A stretch of DNA of 64,000 nucleotides from Paenibacillus montaniterrae (GCF_018403185.1 NZ_BOSE01000001.1:372001-436000), one strand, 5' to 3'. Counted from the first letter of the stretch, positions 43,980-54,033 are shown. Program-made: numbers and translations. The notes: generated by a model not told the origin, from the letters alone.

Positions 43980-44044
43980 GGCTGTCCGGAAGGCCATGTC
44001 TGTATGCGTAGCATCTGTTCGTTGTGTGACTGATCCGGACAGCC
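43980..44044. terminator. Hairpin between uidA and the GPH gene
   Basis: GGCTGTCCGGA (43980-43990) pairs with TCCGGACAGCC (44034-44044). Only short T-runs follow on either strand (TTTT on plus, TCTTT on minus), so termination may be partial. Confidence 0.6.
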
Positions 44045-44075
44045 TTTTCCTTCCCTTCAAATGAATTCGCGCGTA

Positions 44076-45866
44076 TTAGCTGTGCTTATAACCAAAATCC
44101 GGAATAGCACTCCACCGTTTGCGCAATTCGTGCGCAATCGCTTTAGGTTTTCGCTCGCGTGTAAAGATCCCTTTTTTATTGCCTTGAATACGCATCAGGC
44201 TTTGACTTGTAGCAAAATCTGCAAAGTTCCAAACCTGCTCGCCAATAAATTCCTCATATTCATCAAATACTTCATGGTTTGCACGGTAAAATTCCACTTG
44301 ATATTCCTCCGTAAACATGACCGGATCAATATCGTGCAGGCCGGCAATCGTGTCTGCTCCATATTCCGTGAACATAATTGGTTTGCCTGGGCAGCGCTCT
44401 CTCCAGCTGTCAAGCTCCTTGCGAATATTGCGGCGAGCGGCTTCCCAATCTCCCCCATTTATATACCAGCCGTAATAGCGGTTTAACGCCAGCACGTCAA
44501 TGATCTCTGCGATCTTGTCGTTTTCAGGCAAGGAACGCATATGCGTAACAATGGTGACAGGACGTTTTTGCGGATCTAGCTCTCTTGTCAGGTTGACGAG
44601 TGGCGCAAAATATTCAAGTGCCCCTTCCTCTTCTGATGCTGGCTCGTTGGCAACAGACCACATTACTACAGATGGGTGGTTTTTATCGCGGGCAATCAGC
44701 TCGCGAAGCACCTGCTCATGCGCTTGCTTCGTATCCGTATTTTCCCAAGTATTGCGTACGCCGCCACCCAGGCCGGAAAGAGTTGCGCCGAAGTTTAAGT
44801 GCAGGCCTACAGCCGGTGTCTCATCAATAACGACAATGCCTTCACGATCAGCAAGGCGCATCATTTCCTCCGAATACGGGTAATGTGCGGTGCGGAAGGA
44901 ATTGGCGCCAATCCATTTCATCAGATTGAAATCCAGTACATTGGCAGCTTCATTAAAGCCGCGGCCATGAATATACGTATCCTCATGCTTGCCAAAGCCT
45001 TTGAAATAAAACGGCTTATTGTTAATGAGGAACTTGCCGTCCTTTACTTCTACTGTACGTACGCCGAACGGCTGGTCATATCTATCTATTGCTTCGCCTT
45101 CAGCTGACAGCTCTACGCGCAGCGTATATAAGTAAGCATGCAGCGGCTCCCATAACGAAACATTTGGTATGACGACCGTTCCTTGTACGCCTGTTGATTG
45201 AGCGACTATAGCGCCGGCTTCATCGATAACGGAGACAGCTACATCTGCTGCTGCTGTCTCTACTTGATATTGAACGGAGCCATCAAGCGCAGTTACGACC
45301 GTAATATCGCGAATAAACGTTTTCGGTGTCGTATATAGCTTAACAGGCCGATGCAGTCCTGCATAATTGAAGAAATCAAAATTGGCGCCGTTTTTGGCGA
45401 CTTTTCCAATGCCTTCCACCTCGGTTTCCAGATAGGTTCCTACTGGAAGCGTCGTTCCATCAACGATGTTGTTAACAGCAACCGTCAAGCGGTTGCTTCC
45501 CTTTCGCAGCAAGTGATTAATTTCCGCTTCAAATGGAGTAAAGCCACCTTTATGCTCGACTGCCAGCTCGCCGTTTACATAAACCTTTGCTGCATGTGTT
45601 GCCGAGCCAAAGCGCAGAACAACCCGTTCGGAAGCCAAAGCCGCCGGCATGGAAAATTCACGCTCATACCATACCCAGCCCACGTGGTTGCGAATTTCCG
45701 CGGTAATGCCAATATCATTATAAGAAGCTGGAACAGACATGCTGACCGTATCGCTCAGCCCTAGCTGCCAGTTGTTCGCAAACCCTTCCCCTTGATCAAG
45801 CTTGAATTTCCATATTCCGTTCAAATCAATAACTGCGCGTGTATCGGTTACAATTGGATAAAGCAT
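44076..45866 (-). CDS. uidA: Beta-glucuronidase (GH2)
   Basis: A 596-residue GH2 enzyme with jelly-roll (about 1-175), immunoglobulin-like (about 180-270) and TIM-barrel (about 275-596) domains. Active-site Glu residues are in [11 protein letters not shown] (acid/base) and [14 protein letters not shown] (nucleophile). [14 protein letters not shown] resembles the glucuronidase-specific NRYYGWY motif rather than beta-galactosidase. There is no signal peptide, so it acts inside the cell on imported glucuronides. It is divergent from an AraC regulator and upstream of a GPH symporter. Confidence 0.92.
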   Translation of the reverse strand: MLYPIVTDTRAVIDLNGIWKFKLDQGEGFANNWQLGLSDTVSMSVPASYNDIGITAEIRNHVGWVWYEREFSMPAALASERVVLRFGSATHAAKVYVNGELAVEHKGGFTPFEAEINHLLRKGSNRLTVAVNNIVDGTTLPVGTYLETEVEGIGKVAKNGANFDFFNYAGLHRPVKLYTTPKTFIRDITVVTALDGSVQYQVETAAADVAVSVIDEAGAIVAQSTGVQGTVVIPNVSLWEPLHAYLYTLRVELSAEGEAIDRYDQPFGVRTVEVKDGKFLINNKPFYFKGFGKHEDTYIHGRGFNEAANVLDFNLMKWIGANSFRTAHYPYSEEMMRLADREGIVVIDETPAVGLHLNFGATLSGLGGGVRNTWENTDTKQAHEQVLRELIARDKNHPSVVMWSVANEPASEEEGALEYFAPLVNLTRELDPQKRPVTIVTHMRSLPENDKIAEIIDVLALNRYYGWYINGGDWEAARRNIRKELDSWRERCPGKPIMFTEYGADTIAGLHDIDPVMFTEEYQVEFYRANHEVFDEYEEFIGEQVWNFADFATSQSLMRIQGNKKGIFTRERKPKAIAHELRKRWSAIPDFGYKHS

Positions 45867-45887
45867 TGATTAGCACCTCTTTTACGA

Positions 45888-45901
45888 TGTAAGTGTTTAC
45901 A
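45888..45901. promoter_or_regulatory. cre-like palindrome between uidA and araC-type gene
   Basis: TGTAAGTGTTTACA is a dyad one base away from the strong cre form TGTAAGCGTTTACA. It lies 22 bp before uidA in the divergent promoter region. Confidence 0.45.
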
Positions 45902-45986
45902 TTCGCAATTATAATCCGTATACTACGAATTAAAAATAAAACTATTAGCATTTCTATAAGTCATTTAACATGGAGAGGGGAAAATT

Positions 45987-47129
45987 ATGAGCGGCTCGTT
46001 CGAGTTGTCCAATGCCGTTATGAACTTTTATCAGTTAACTCGGCTAAATGTATTTGCTTTGAATTTATCTGGAGCAATCCTGACGATGCATGCTCCTTTG
46101 CAGATCCCCGATGGCTTGAATGAAGGGGCTTTTTCCGCAATCATATCGGCAGCAGCGAATGAGCCTAAGAAATGCGTTTTTTGGCATGACGGTGCTCTCT
46201 CCTATATGGGTGGAATGTTTGATCAATCGACGATTATTATCGCAGGTCCATTTATCAATCAATCCTCATTTTCCCAGAAGCATGCTCCCTCCCTTGACGT
46301 GCATATTTTGCAAAATATCCCGATCTTCAGCAAATCGGTCCAGCTAAGCGCAGCAAATTTATTAATCCATTTATCCAATATAGCTCAGGTTGAAACTGTC
46401 TCTCTCCATGCATCAGGGCCTGCAGCAGCTGCTAAAATCTATCGTGATGAGGAAACGGATGCCTCCATTATTAATTTGCGCTACCGATTAAGTAATGAGA
46501 TGATGCATGCGGTGGAAACTGGCAATATGGCCGCTCTGAAAAAAAACCGGCAGCAAGCAGGCGGAGTGTTTGATTCTGCCAGCCGGTTTCCCAATAAACC
46601 GCTGCGGGCATTAAAAAACAACTTAATCATTCTCAACACAATACTTCGACTGGCGGCTGAGCGCGGCGGCGTGCCTCCTGTTTTGCTGCACCGGATTTCA
46701 GAAAAATTTGCGCTTGCGATTGAGCAGCTTACTACGCTTCAAGCGCTTGAAAAATTAAATGAATCGATGGGAGTTGAATACTGCCAAGCTGTGCTTGATA
46801 ATCAGCTTAAACCTTACTCGATGCTCATTAAAAAGGCTATTCGATTTTTGCATGTGCATTTTACAGAATCGTTTGAGCTTGCTGAACTGGCAAACGAATT
46901 GGACGTTCATCCTGTTCATCTTTCGCGTCAGTTCAAAAAAGAAACGGGCAAAACATTAAGCCAATTTTTGCAGGAGCTGCGTTTGAAGGAAGCAAAGCGG
47001 CTTTTGAAGGAAAGCTCAGATCCTATCGAGCATATTGCAGGGCAGTGCGGCTTCGAGGATACTTCTTATTTTTCGCATCTGTTTAAGAAGGAGACCGGTA
47101 TGACGCCTCGCCAATGGAGATCAAGCTGA
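45987..47129 (+). CDS. AraC-family regulator
   Basis: A 380-residue regulator. The C-terminal 100 residues hold the two AraC helix-turn-helices (ELAELANELDVHPVHLSRQF and IEHIAGQCGFEDTSYFSHLFKKETG, ending TPRQWR). The N-terminal region resembles a PocR/GAF-like sensory part rather than a cupin. GGAGAGG precedes the ATG. It is divergent from uidA with 120 bp between, so it probably activates glucuronide use. Confidence 0.85.
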   Translation: MSGSFELSNAVMNFYQLTRLNVFALNLSGAILTMHAPLQIPDGLNEGAFSAIISAAANEPKKCVFWHDGALSYMGGMFDQSTIIIAGPFINQSSFSQKHAPSLDVHILQNIPIFSKSVQLSAANLLIHLSNIAQVETVSLHASGPAAAAKIYRDEETDASIINLRYRLSNEMMHAVETGNMAALKKNRQQAGGVFDSASRFPNKPLRALKNNLIILNTILRLAAERGGVPPVLLHRISEKFALAIEQLTTLQALEKLNESMGVEYCQAVLDNQLKPYSMLIKKAIRFLHVHFTESFELAELANELDVHPVHLSRQFKKETGKTLSQFLQELRLKEAKRLLKESSDPIEHIAGQCGFEDTSYFSHLFKKETGMTPRQWRSS

Positions 47130-47153
47130 GATAGTGGTAAGAGTTCAAAAAAA

Positions 47154-47196
47154 TGGCTTCGATCAGAGCCCGCAAGCAGGCCTTTGATCGAAGCCA
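47154..47196. terminator. Terminator between convergent genes
   Basis: TGGCTTCGATCA (47154-47165) pairs with TGATCGAAGCCA (47185-47196). On the minus strand seven T follow, so it ends the AI-2E-family gene; on the plus strand it can also end the AraC gene. Confidence 0.85.
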
Positions 47197-47213
47197 ATTA
47201 TAATGGAGATATG

Positions 47214-48293
47214 CTACAGCTTTTCCCACTTTTCCTTCATAAAGAGCTGATACACTTTAATCGCAATCACCTTAAGAATCAGGTACGCCGGAATCACGAT
47301 GATCATCGCGATAATCCCGCCCATTTTTCCTGCGCCAAGTACAAGGATAATCGTTGTCAGCGGATGAATATTAAGCTGTTTGCCGAAAATGTACGGTGCA
47401 ATTAAATTATCCTGAATTTGCTGCGCTGCTAATATAATAACGAGCGACCATATCGCTTTGGATGGTGAATCGACTAGTGCGACGATTACAATCGGCACCG
47501 AGGATAATATCGCCCCGACAAACGGAATAAAATTCGCAAATACCGCGATCGTTGTCAGCAATAACGCATATGGCAAGTCAATGATGACAAAGCCAATATA
47601 CATCAGCACGCCTAATGCCAGATTGACCAGCACTCTGCCGACAATGAAATTGCTAAGCACCTTGTCAAAATCGCCCAGCATCTCTTTTACATCATCTTTG
47701 AAGCGGTTGGGCGTACCATTTACGATCCGTGCTGGCAGCTTTTCCCCTTCTTTAAGCAGGAAGAACAGGATAATCGGGGTAATGAACAGCACAATCGTGA
47801 AATTGGAGACGAAGCTTACCAGACTTCCGATGTATGCATTTACACTGGAAAGTCCTTTATTTATGTAGTTCGAGACTGTGGACCAGTCAAAATCGGCTGC
47901 AGGGAAGATTGATTTAATCGTTTCATTTTCCAGCAGCTCGTTAATTTGCTTGCCAATCGTGTCAAAAAAGTGCGGCGCATTTTCAATTAAGCTAATAAAC
48001 TGTCTTTGCAGCATAGGCAGCATCGCTAGCACGAACCATACGACAATCGCGGAAAACACTAAAAATACAAGCAAAATGGAAACGATTCGCTTTATTCTAT
48101 ACTTCATCATAAAGCCGATTACTGGCCGCAGCAAATAGAAGAAAAATGCCGCTAGCAAAATTGGCACAAAAATAATTTGAATTAAAGAGAAAAATGAAGT
48201 GAATAAATGACTCACTTTAGAGTAAAGAAATACAATAACAAACAGCAATGTTACCAGTAAAGCGATTTGAATAGCGCGATTTAATTTAATCAA
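47214..48293 (-). CDS. AI-2E family transporter
   Basis: A 359-residue membrane protein with about eight helices in the AI-2E/TqsA pattern: a double helix at the N-terminus, a long extracellular amphipathic middle (FFDTIGKQINELLENETI), PIILFFLLKEGEKL, and the family hallmark FANFIPFVGAILSSVPIVIVAL with LIAPYIFGKQLNIHPL. Members export autoinducer-2 or act as sodium/proton antiporters; the role here is undefined. Single gene. Confidence 0.88.
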   Translation of the reverse strand: MIKLNRAIQIALLVTLLFVIVFLYSKVSHLFTSFFSLIQIIFVPILLAAFFFYLLRPVIGFMMKYRIKRIVSILLVFLVFSAIVVWFVLAMLPMLQRQFISLIENAPHFFDTIGKQINELLENETIKSIFPAADFDWSTVSNYINKGLSSVNAYIGSLVSFVSNFTIVLFITPIILFFLLKEGEKLPARIVNGTPNRFKDDVKEMLGDFDKVLSNFIVGRVLVNLALGVLMYIGFVIIDLPYALLLTTIAVFANFIPFVGAILSSVPIVIVALVDSPSKAIWSLVIILAAQQIQDNLIAPYIFGKQLNIHPLTTIILVLGAGKMGGIIAMIIVIPAYLILKVIAIKVYQLFMKEKWEKL

Positions 48294-48484
48294 GTGCCTT
48301 AGACTCCTTTATCCGTTTCATATGATCAGCATGTACACGCATTACGAATTTGAATCCTCCCCTCCTGATTCTTATTATAGGCTTCTTTATTAGCGTAGCC
48401 AATTTTTATCCGCAATAGAATCTTCCTCTGGAAAATCTCTATACTACATACGATTGAGGCGTCATTTGGTTTTATAAATGTTCG

Positions 48485-48526
48485 ATTAAATAAACAACAG
48501 GCCACCGAACGAGGCGGCAGCCTGTT
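48485..48526 (-). terminator. Terminator of the aldo/keto reductase gene
   Basis: AACAGGC...GCCTGTT, with an inner GCCGCC/GGTGGC pairing, is followed on the minus strand by GTTTATTT. The T-tract is interrupted, so strength is uncertain. Nothing else was recognised in the 48294-48589 gap. Confidence 0.55.
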
Positions 48527-48589
48527 AACTCGATGGTTATTTTTATTAACGAGAAGCAAAGAGCGGCTTAATGCTCCTCTCCTCTAGTC

Positions 48590-49576
48590 TTACAGTGCTC
48601 CAACTACTTTATGCGGAACGTACAGCTCCTCCAGCGAAGCGATCTCTTCCTCGCTCAGCTTAATGGCAACAGAGCCTGCCGCTTCCTCCAACTGCTTGAT
48701 GTTGGTTGCGCCGATAATTGGAGCTGTTACAGCCTCCTTCTGCAGCAGCCAGGCAAGGGAGATTTGCGCACGAGGCACGCCACGGCTTTCCGCTATTGCT
48801 GTAACACGGTCTGCGATTAATCGGTCCGCTTCTGCTGTGGCATCGTATTTCATTTTTTGCGCCTGATCGGTTTGTGAGCGATAGGTTGTTTCCGACCAAG
48901 CTCGCGCCAATCTGCCTGAGGCAAGCGGGCTATATGGAATGACACCGATTTTTTCCTCCTTGCAAAGCGGCATCATTTCCCGTTCTTCCTCACGATAGAT
49001 TAGATTCAAATGGTTTTGCATTGATACGAATCGCGTCCAGCCATGCTTGTCCGCTGTATGCAGCGCTTTAAGAAACTGCCAGGCATACATCGCAGAGGCG
49101 CCGATATATCTTGCCTTCCCGGCCTTCACTACATCATGCAAGGCTTCCATAGTCTCTTCTATCGGTGTATGGTAATCCCAGCGGTGAATTTGATACAGAT
49201 CGACGTAGTCCGTGCCAAGCCGCAGCAGACTATTATCGATTTCACTCATAATCGCCTTGCGGGAAAGGCCGGCTCCATTCGGTCCCTCATGCATGCGGAA
49301 AAATACTTTGGTTGCGATGACTACTTCATCGCGCTTGGCATAATCCTTTAAGGCACGTCCAACAAACTCCTCGCTTGTTCCATGCGAATATATGTTGGCG
49401 GTGTCGAAAAAGTTAATTCCCAGCTCCAGCGCTTTTTTAATGATCGGCCGACTGTCCTGTTCATTGAGTACCCAAGGGTGTGTCCATTTTCCAGCTTCAC
49501 CAAAGCTCATGCAGCCAAGACAAATGCGGGATACATCGAGGCCGGTATTTCCGAGTTTTACATATTCCATTTCCAT
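48590..49576 (-). CDS. Aldo/keto reductase (YajO-like)
   Basis: A 328-residue NADPH-dependent AKR TIM barrel. It follows E. coli YajO closely: CLGCMSFGEAGKWTHPW, SRPIIKKALELGINFFDTAN (Asp), IYSHGTSEE (Tyr), VVIATKVFF (Lys), DLYQIHRWDYHTPIEET (His), FVSMQNHLNLIYREEEREM and APIIGATNIKQLEEA. AGGGAGG precedes the ATG. The physiological substrate is unknown. Single gene. Confidence 0.9.
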   Translation of the reverse strand: MEMEYVKLGNTGLDVSRICLGCMSFGEAGKWTHPWVLNEQDSRPIIKKALELGINFFDTANIYSHGTSEEFVGRALKDYAKRDEVVIATKVFFRMHEGPNGAGLSRKAIMSEIDNSLLRLGTDYVDLYQIHRWDYHTPIEETMEALHDVVKAGKARYIGASAMYAWQFLKALHTADKHGWTRFVSMQNHLNLIYREEEREMMPLCKEEKIGVIPYSPLASGRLARAWSETTYRSQTDQAQKMKYDATAEADRLIADRVTAIAESRGVPRAQISLAWLLQKEAVTAPIIGATNIKQLEEAAGSVAIKLSEEEIASLEELYVPHKVVGAL

Positions 49577-49655
49577 TATTTTTCCTCCCTCTCAATCAGC
49601 GTCATACTTGCGAGAATGCCTCCTTGTATATTATCTTATCAGCAATATACACGCC

Positions 49656-50468
49656 CTAGGCTACGGGGATCATAATTTTCGTTACAAATTGCTCGATTCC
49701 TTGCACAGCCATTCCATCCAAAATATATTCCTCGAAGCTGAAATCAATTATGCTGAGTCCATGCTGCTGTATAAAGCCGAGCAGCTTATTATAGGTTTCT
49801 CCAGCCTGCTCATAATGCCCAATATGATAGCCGACTACCTGCTTTCCCTTCGCTATTTTGTACAGCGGCACTTTGTCCGTATAAGGAACCTTGACGAACA
49901 AATAGGAGAGATTCGTCGCATCCCCTTGCAATAGCTGCTCCTTATGGATCATAACGCCAATCGGATCGCCTTCATTAAGTTTATGGTCCACGCATGTACT
50001 ATACAGCTTGCTGACAGCCTGTGTATATTGCTGATTACTGCAATTTAATACAAGATCGCTTAAGTATAAATAGTGCTCCTCTACTTGTTCGAGATAAATG
50101 CTGGAGAAATCCTCCTGGATGGCTTGCTCCGTAATCGCAATTTTTTTCGCAATCGCCTTCTGCACGCGCTGCAGGCTTTCAATTTTTTCTGCCAGCCTGT
50201 TAGACTTCTCCTTAAACGTTTCTACCATAATTTCGGGTGTAGTGATGCTCATAAATTGCTTGATTTCTGCAAGCGACATGCCAATTTCCTTTAATGACTC
50301 AATCATATACATGATGTCAAATTGTTGATAGGAATAATAACGGTAGCCATTCTCCGCTTTATGGTGCGGCTCCAGCAAGCCGATCTGGTCATAGTGGAAC
50401 AGTGTTTGCTTCGTCACATTGCATATTTTGGCGAAATCTCCTGTTGACAAAAACTTATCATTTTCCAT
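49656..50468 (-). CDS. MerR-family multidrug-sensing regulator (BmrR-like)
   Basis: A 270-residue regulator: N-terminal MerR winged helix (STGDFAKICNVTKQTLFHYDQIGLLEPHHKAENGYRYYS), a coiled-coil dimer helix (about 80-120), and a C-terminal GyrI-like drug-binding domain (about 125-270). BmrR-type proteins bind cationic drugs and activate efflux genes by twisting a promoter with an over-long spacer. Exactly such a promoter is found divergently in front of the MFS gene. It probably also regulates itself. Confidence 0.88.
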   Translation of the reverse strand: MENDKFLSTGDFAKICNVTKQTLFHYDQIGLLEPHHKAENGYRYYSYQQFDIMYMIESLKEIGMSLAEIKQFMSITTPEIMVETFKEKSNRLAEKIESLQRVQKAIAKKIAITEQAIQEDFSSIYLEQVEEHYLYLSDLVLNCSNQQYTQAVSKLYSTCVDHKLNEGDPIGVMIHKEQLLQGDATNLSYLFVKVPYTDKVPLYKIAKGKQVVGYHIGHYEQAGETYNKLLGFIQQHGLSIIDFSFEEYILDGMAVQGIEQFVTKIMIPVA

Positions 50469-50480
50469 CTTTCACACCTC

Positions 50481-50511
50481 TTGACTATATGGTTACCATA
50501 TACCCTATAGT
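50481..50511 (+). promoter_or_regulatory. MerR-type promoter with 19-bp spacer
   Basis: TTGACT (50481-50486) and TATAGT (50506-50511) are 19 bp apart, and the spacer contains the dyad ATATGG-TTA-CCATAT. This is the classical layout for activation by MerR/BmrR proteins and lies between the MerR gene and the MFS gene. Confidence 0.88.
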
Positions 50512-50551
50512 AATACTAAATTCATTCGATGTACATCTTCAGGAGGAAATT

Positions 50552-52090
50552 ATGGCACAAACATTTACAGAAAAAACAATGACTAATAAGCAGCGGTGGA
50601 CGGCACTGATCGTTCTGTCTGTCAGCTTGTTTGTCATTATGATGGACATGACGATTCTCATCATGGCTCTGCCGGAGCTTGTAAAGGATCTGGGAGCCAC
50701 TTCAACGCAGCAGCTTTGGATCGTCGATATTTACTCGCTTATTTTGGCGGGGCTAATTATTACAATGAGCGCTGTTGCTGATCGCTGGGGGCGCAAGCGA
50801 ACGTTGCTAACAGGCTTTGCGATCTTCGGCATTATTTCACTGCTCGTTGTTTTTGCCGAGAGTGCCAACTATGTCATCCTTCTGCGCGCGATTTTAGGAG
50901 CGGCGGGCGCAATGATTATGCCAACCACGCTGTCGATGATTCGCACGATCTTTGTTGATGCGAAGCAGCGTGCAACCGCGCTTGCGGTATGGTCGGCTGT
51001 ATCTGCCGTCGGAGCGATTATTGGGCCGATTGTCGGGGGTGCGTTGCTGGAGTATTTCCCTTGGCAATCGACATTTTTAGTAAATGTGCCGTTTGCGGCA
51101 CTGTCTATTGCAGCAGGGATTTTCTTATTGCCTGAGTCGCGCGACAAAAATCCGGCGCGCTGGGATAATGTTGCCGCTATACTGTCAGTGCCGGGCATGG
51201 TTGCACTAGTATGGAGCATAAAAAGCTTCGCCAAGCACGGTTTGGGCGATGTGCAAGCATGGCTTATTCTTGCAGCCGCAATTATATTGCTTGCCGCATT
51301 TATTATGCGCTGCCTAAAGAGCGAGCAGCCGTTGCTGGATTTAAGGCTGTTCAAAAACAGATCGTTTACAGGTGGAACCATTGCGGCGCTTATTTCCATG
51401 TTTGCTATGGCCGCTTTAATTTTGTTAATTACGCAGTGGCTGCAGGTTGTGCAAAAGCTGTCGCCGCTGCAGGCAGGCATCTATATGCTGCCGATGGCCT
51501 TTGGCTCCTTGATCATTTCGTTAATGGCTCCATCTATCGCCCATCGCTTAGGCGCACGAATTGTAGTGGCAGGCGGGCTTGCTGTTGCAGGGCTAGGCTT
51601 TCTCAGCATGTATATGCTAGGAGACCCGTTAACGTACAGCCGCATTGTGCTGGCCTTAGTGATGATCGGCGCCGGGACAGGCTCTCTGGCAATCGCTTCT
51701 GCAATCATTATGTCCAGCACGTCAAGCGACAAAGCTGGCAATGCCGCTGCGATTGAAGAATCGATGTACGATCTTGGCAATGTGCTCGGCATTTCAATTT
51801 TAGGAAGCATCTCGGCTCTGTTCTACCGTCATTACTTGAACATTGGCTCATTTTCAGGGGAAGGTGTCACCGATGCGTTAGCGGAATTCGCCAATGAGTC
51901 GGTCGTTGGCGCACTAGAGGTGTCCGCTCAAACTGGAATTGCAGGCCTGGCAGAGCGAGCTACTGCTGCCTTTAGCAATTCGCTCGTATCAACTGGACTT
52001 ATCGGCGGCGTCATACTGGTTGCTGTCTCAATCGTTGTATTTCTGTTAATACCAAAATCATTTGACTTGTCAAAGCAAGCCCATCACTAG
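50552..52090 (+). CDS. QacA/SmvA-type MFS multidrug efflux pump
   Basis: A 512-residue DHA2-family transporter with 14 helices. Typical motifs are MMDMTILIMALPELVKDLGA (acidic first helix), SAVADRWGRKRTLLTG (motif A), GPIVGGALLEYFPWQSTFLVNVP (motif C) and SSDKAGNAAAIEESMYDLG. The ATG at 50552 follows AGGAGG; the longer upstream frame would cross the promoter. It is driven by the MerR-type promoter and likely exports cationic drugs or antiseptics. Confidence 0.9.
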   Translation: MAQTFTEKTMTNKQRWTALIVLSVSLFVIMMDMTILIMALPELVKDLGATSTQQLWIVDIYSLILAGLIITMSAVADRWGRKRTLLTGFAIFGIISLLVVFAESANYVILLRAILGAAGAMIMPTTLSMIRTIFVDAKQRATALAVWSAVSAVGAIIGPIVGGALLEYFPWQSTFLVNVPFAALSIAAGIFLLPESRDKNPARWDNVAAILSVPGMVALVWSIKSFAKHGLGDVQAWLILAAAIILLAAFIMRCLKSEQPLLDLRLFKNRSFTGGTIAALISMFAMAALILLITQWLQVVQKLSPLQAGIYMLPMAFGSLIISLMAPSIAHRLGARIVVAGGLAVAGLGFLSMYMLGDPLTYSRIVLALVMIGAGTGSLAIASAIIMSSTSSDKAGNAAAIEESMYDLGNVLGISILGSISALFYRHYLNIGSFSGEGVTDALAEFANESVVGALEVSAQTGIAGLAERATAAFSNSLVSTGLIGGVILVAVSIVVFLLIPKSFDLSKQAHH

Positions 52091-52179
52091 GTTTCGACTA
52101 GTTTAACGTCCAGGTTAATGATAAGGTTCACGTCCAGCTTACCCTGTTATATGTTAATCAAGACGGCTTTTGAATGAAC

Positions 52180-52227
52180 AAAGCGTGTCCTCTGGCAGTT
52201 TGATTGCTGCCCTTTGGACACGCTTTT
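52180..52227 (+). terminator. Rho-independent terminator
   Basis: AAAGCGTGTCC pairs with GGACACGCTTTT; it ends the MFS gene. Confidence 0.78.
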
Positions 52228-52281
52228 CTGTTCGCTCTGTTCGCTCTGTTCGCTCTATTCGCTCTGTTTGCTCTGTTCGCT
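52228..52281. repeat. 9-bp tandem repeat (six copies)
   Basis: CTGTTCGCT is repeated six times in a row, with one-base changes in copies four and five. It lies in noncoding DNA directly after a terminator and before the end of the HxlR gene. Confidence 0.9.
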
Positions 52282-52293
52282 GCTTAATGGTGC

Positions 52294-52653
52294 TCACGAT
52301 CTTTTTGCGGCGATTTCTTCGTTATATTTTTCCCCCCAGTCTCTCATCAGCATAATGATGGGTTGTAACGTAAAACCGAACTCGGTTAGCGAATACTCCA
52401 CTTTGGGGGGAACCTCTCTGTAAATTTCTCTATGCACGACTCCATCCTTTTCTAATTCGCGCAGCTGAAGAGTCAGCATCCTTTGGGTAATGTCAGGCAT
52501 TAGCCTGCGAAATTCATTAAAGCGCTTTGTTCCGTTCAATAGGTGATATAAAATAACGCCCTTCCACTTTCCGCCGATAACCTCCAGCGTTGCTTCCACA
52601 GGGCATCCGTAAGGATTCGGACAAGCCGAGTATCGATTGTGATCGTTGTTCAT
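52294..52653 (-). CDS. HxlR-family regulator
   Basis: A 119-residue winged-helix regulator: [20 protein letters not shown] at the N-terminus, [22 protein letters not shown], and the wing [16 protein letters not shown]. The N-terminal Cys corresponds to the redox Cys of HypR/QorR-type sensors. The ATG at 52653 has GGAGG 9 bp upstream. It is divergent from a quinone-reductase-like gene, and dyads in the gap (GTATAAAAATTGATAC and CACAA...TTGTG, 52675-52715) are likely binding sites. Confidence 0.88.
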   Translation of the reverse strand: MNNDHNRYSACPNPYGCPVEATLEVIGGKWKGVILYHLLNGTKRFNEFRRLMPDITQRMLTLQLRELEKDGVVHREIYREVPPKVEYSLTEFGFTLQPIIMLMRDWGEKYNEEIAAKRS

Positions 52654-52820
52654 TCCTATGCCTCCACCTGCAATAGTATAAAAATTGATACTACACAACA
52701 AAATTGTGCGTACTTACGAAAATATATTGTTTGGATTATTATATCAAATGTAACGGCATAAACAACGAGCACGTTCAATCAAATTTGTAATTTAAGCACT
52801 TTGCGAGAGGATGGAAAAAT

Positions 52821-53846
52821 ATGTCAACAATGAAAGCAGTAGGCTTGTATCGTTATTTACCGATTGACCATCCTGAAAGCCTGTTGGATCTACAGCTGGA
52901 AAAGCCGCGTGTGACGGGTCGGGACTTGCTAGTTCGCGTAAAGGCTGTCGGCGTCAATCCAGTCGATTATAAGGTTCGGTCGCCTAAGGAAAAGGTTGAG
53001 CATGCACCAAAAATTTTAGGCTGGGATGTGGCAGGCGTTGTTGAACAAGTTGGAGCGGATTGCACGCTGTTCCAACCGGGAGATGAGGTCTATTACGCTG
53101 GCGACATTACGCGTTCAGGCGGCAATAGCGAATTTCACCTTGTAGACGAAAGAATCGTTGGCAAAAAGCCTGCAAGCCTGAATTTCGCTCAAGCTGCTGC
53201 ACTGCCCTTAACGACGATCACAGCCTATGAAGCGCTATTTGATCGTATGGGTATTAGCCGTGAGCATGAGGTTAATGAAAATAGAACGCTATTGATCATT
53301 GGAGCGGCTGGCGGGGTTGGCTCGATTGCGATTCAATTAGCAAAAAAAGTCGGCTTAACCGTTATCGGCACCGCCTCCAGACCTGAATCGATCGAGTGGG
53401 CCAAAGAGCTGGGAGCAGATCATACGCTTAATCATTATGAGGAATTCGTTCCACAATTACAGCAGCTAGGCTTCGAAAGCGTGGATTACATTCTATGCCT
53501 TAATGCAACGGAAAAGCATTGGGAAAATATGGCGCAAGCGATTGCTCCTCAAGGTAAAATTTGCTCCATAGTTGAAACGGAGGTACCGCTCCCATTAACA
53601 CGATTGAAAAATAAAAGCGCCACCTTTGTTTGGGAGTTTATGTTTACACGTTCTATGTTTCAGACCGAGGATATGATCGAACAGCATAAGCTTCTAAACG
53701 AGGTAGCGGAGTGGTTGGATGATGGAAGCATTAAAACGACCTTGAATCAACGTCTGGCCCCTATCAATGCCGAGACGTTGCGCAAGGCGCATTCACTGCT
53801 TGAGACCGGCAAAGCAATTGGAAAAATTGTTGTAGAAGGGTTTTAA
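52821..53846 (+). CDS. Zinc-type alcohol dehydrogenase-like/quinone oxidoreductase
   Basis: A 341-residue MDR-superfamily enzyme. N-terminal GroES-like domain with VRVKAVGVNPVDYKVR and ILGWDVAGVVEQVG; NADPH-binding motif IIGAAGGVGSIAIQLAKKVG near residue 156. The zinc ligands of true alcohol dehydrogenases are missing, which fits the NADPH:quinone reductase-like group. With the divergent HxlR regulator this resembles quinone/aldehyde-stress loci. Two hairpin terminators follow. Confidence 0.87.
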   Translation: MSTMKAVGLYRYLPIDHPESLLDLQLEKPRVTGRDLLVRVKAVGVNPVDYKVRSPKEKVEHAPKILGWDVAGVVEQVGADCTLFQPGDEVYYAGDITRSGGNSEFHLVDERIVGKKPASLNFAQAAALPLTTITAYEALFDRMGISREHEVNENRTLLIIGAAGGVGSIAIQLAKKVGLTVIGTASRPESIEWAKELGADHTLNHYEEFVPQLQQLGFESVDYILCLNATEKHWENMAQAIAPQGKICSIVETEVPLPLTRLKNKSATFVWEFMFTRSMFQTEDMIEQHKLLNEVAEWLDDGSIKTTLNQRLAPINAETLRKAHSLLETGKAIGKIVVEGF

Positions 53847-53867
53847 GAGCGGCTGCCAGCAAGCACA

Positions 53868-53959
53868 AAAATGGCTGCCGAAGGAACTGGGCAGCCATTT
53901 TGACTAATGAGGCTGTCAATAATTTTGTGTAGAGCGGCCAGGCAAGGTCACTCTACACA
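53868..53959 (+). terminator. Two consecutive terminator hairpins
   Basis: AAAATGGCTGCC/GGCAGCCATTTT at 53868-53901 is a strong stem with its own T-run. TGTGTAGAG/CTCTACACA at 53926-53959 is followed by GTTTATTTT. They end the dehydrogenase gene. Confidence 0.75.
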
Positions 53960-54033
53960 GTTTATTTTACAGACTCTTATAATTAAAGTTTACTTACTTT
54001 TTCGAACGTACACTGTCGTATTTCTTGGCATGT

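Noticed and set aside
48326..48559. 77-residue minus-strand frame
   Set aside because: It overlaps a hairpin terminator and lacks a ribosome binding site.
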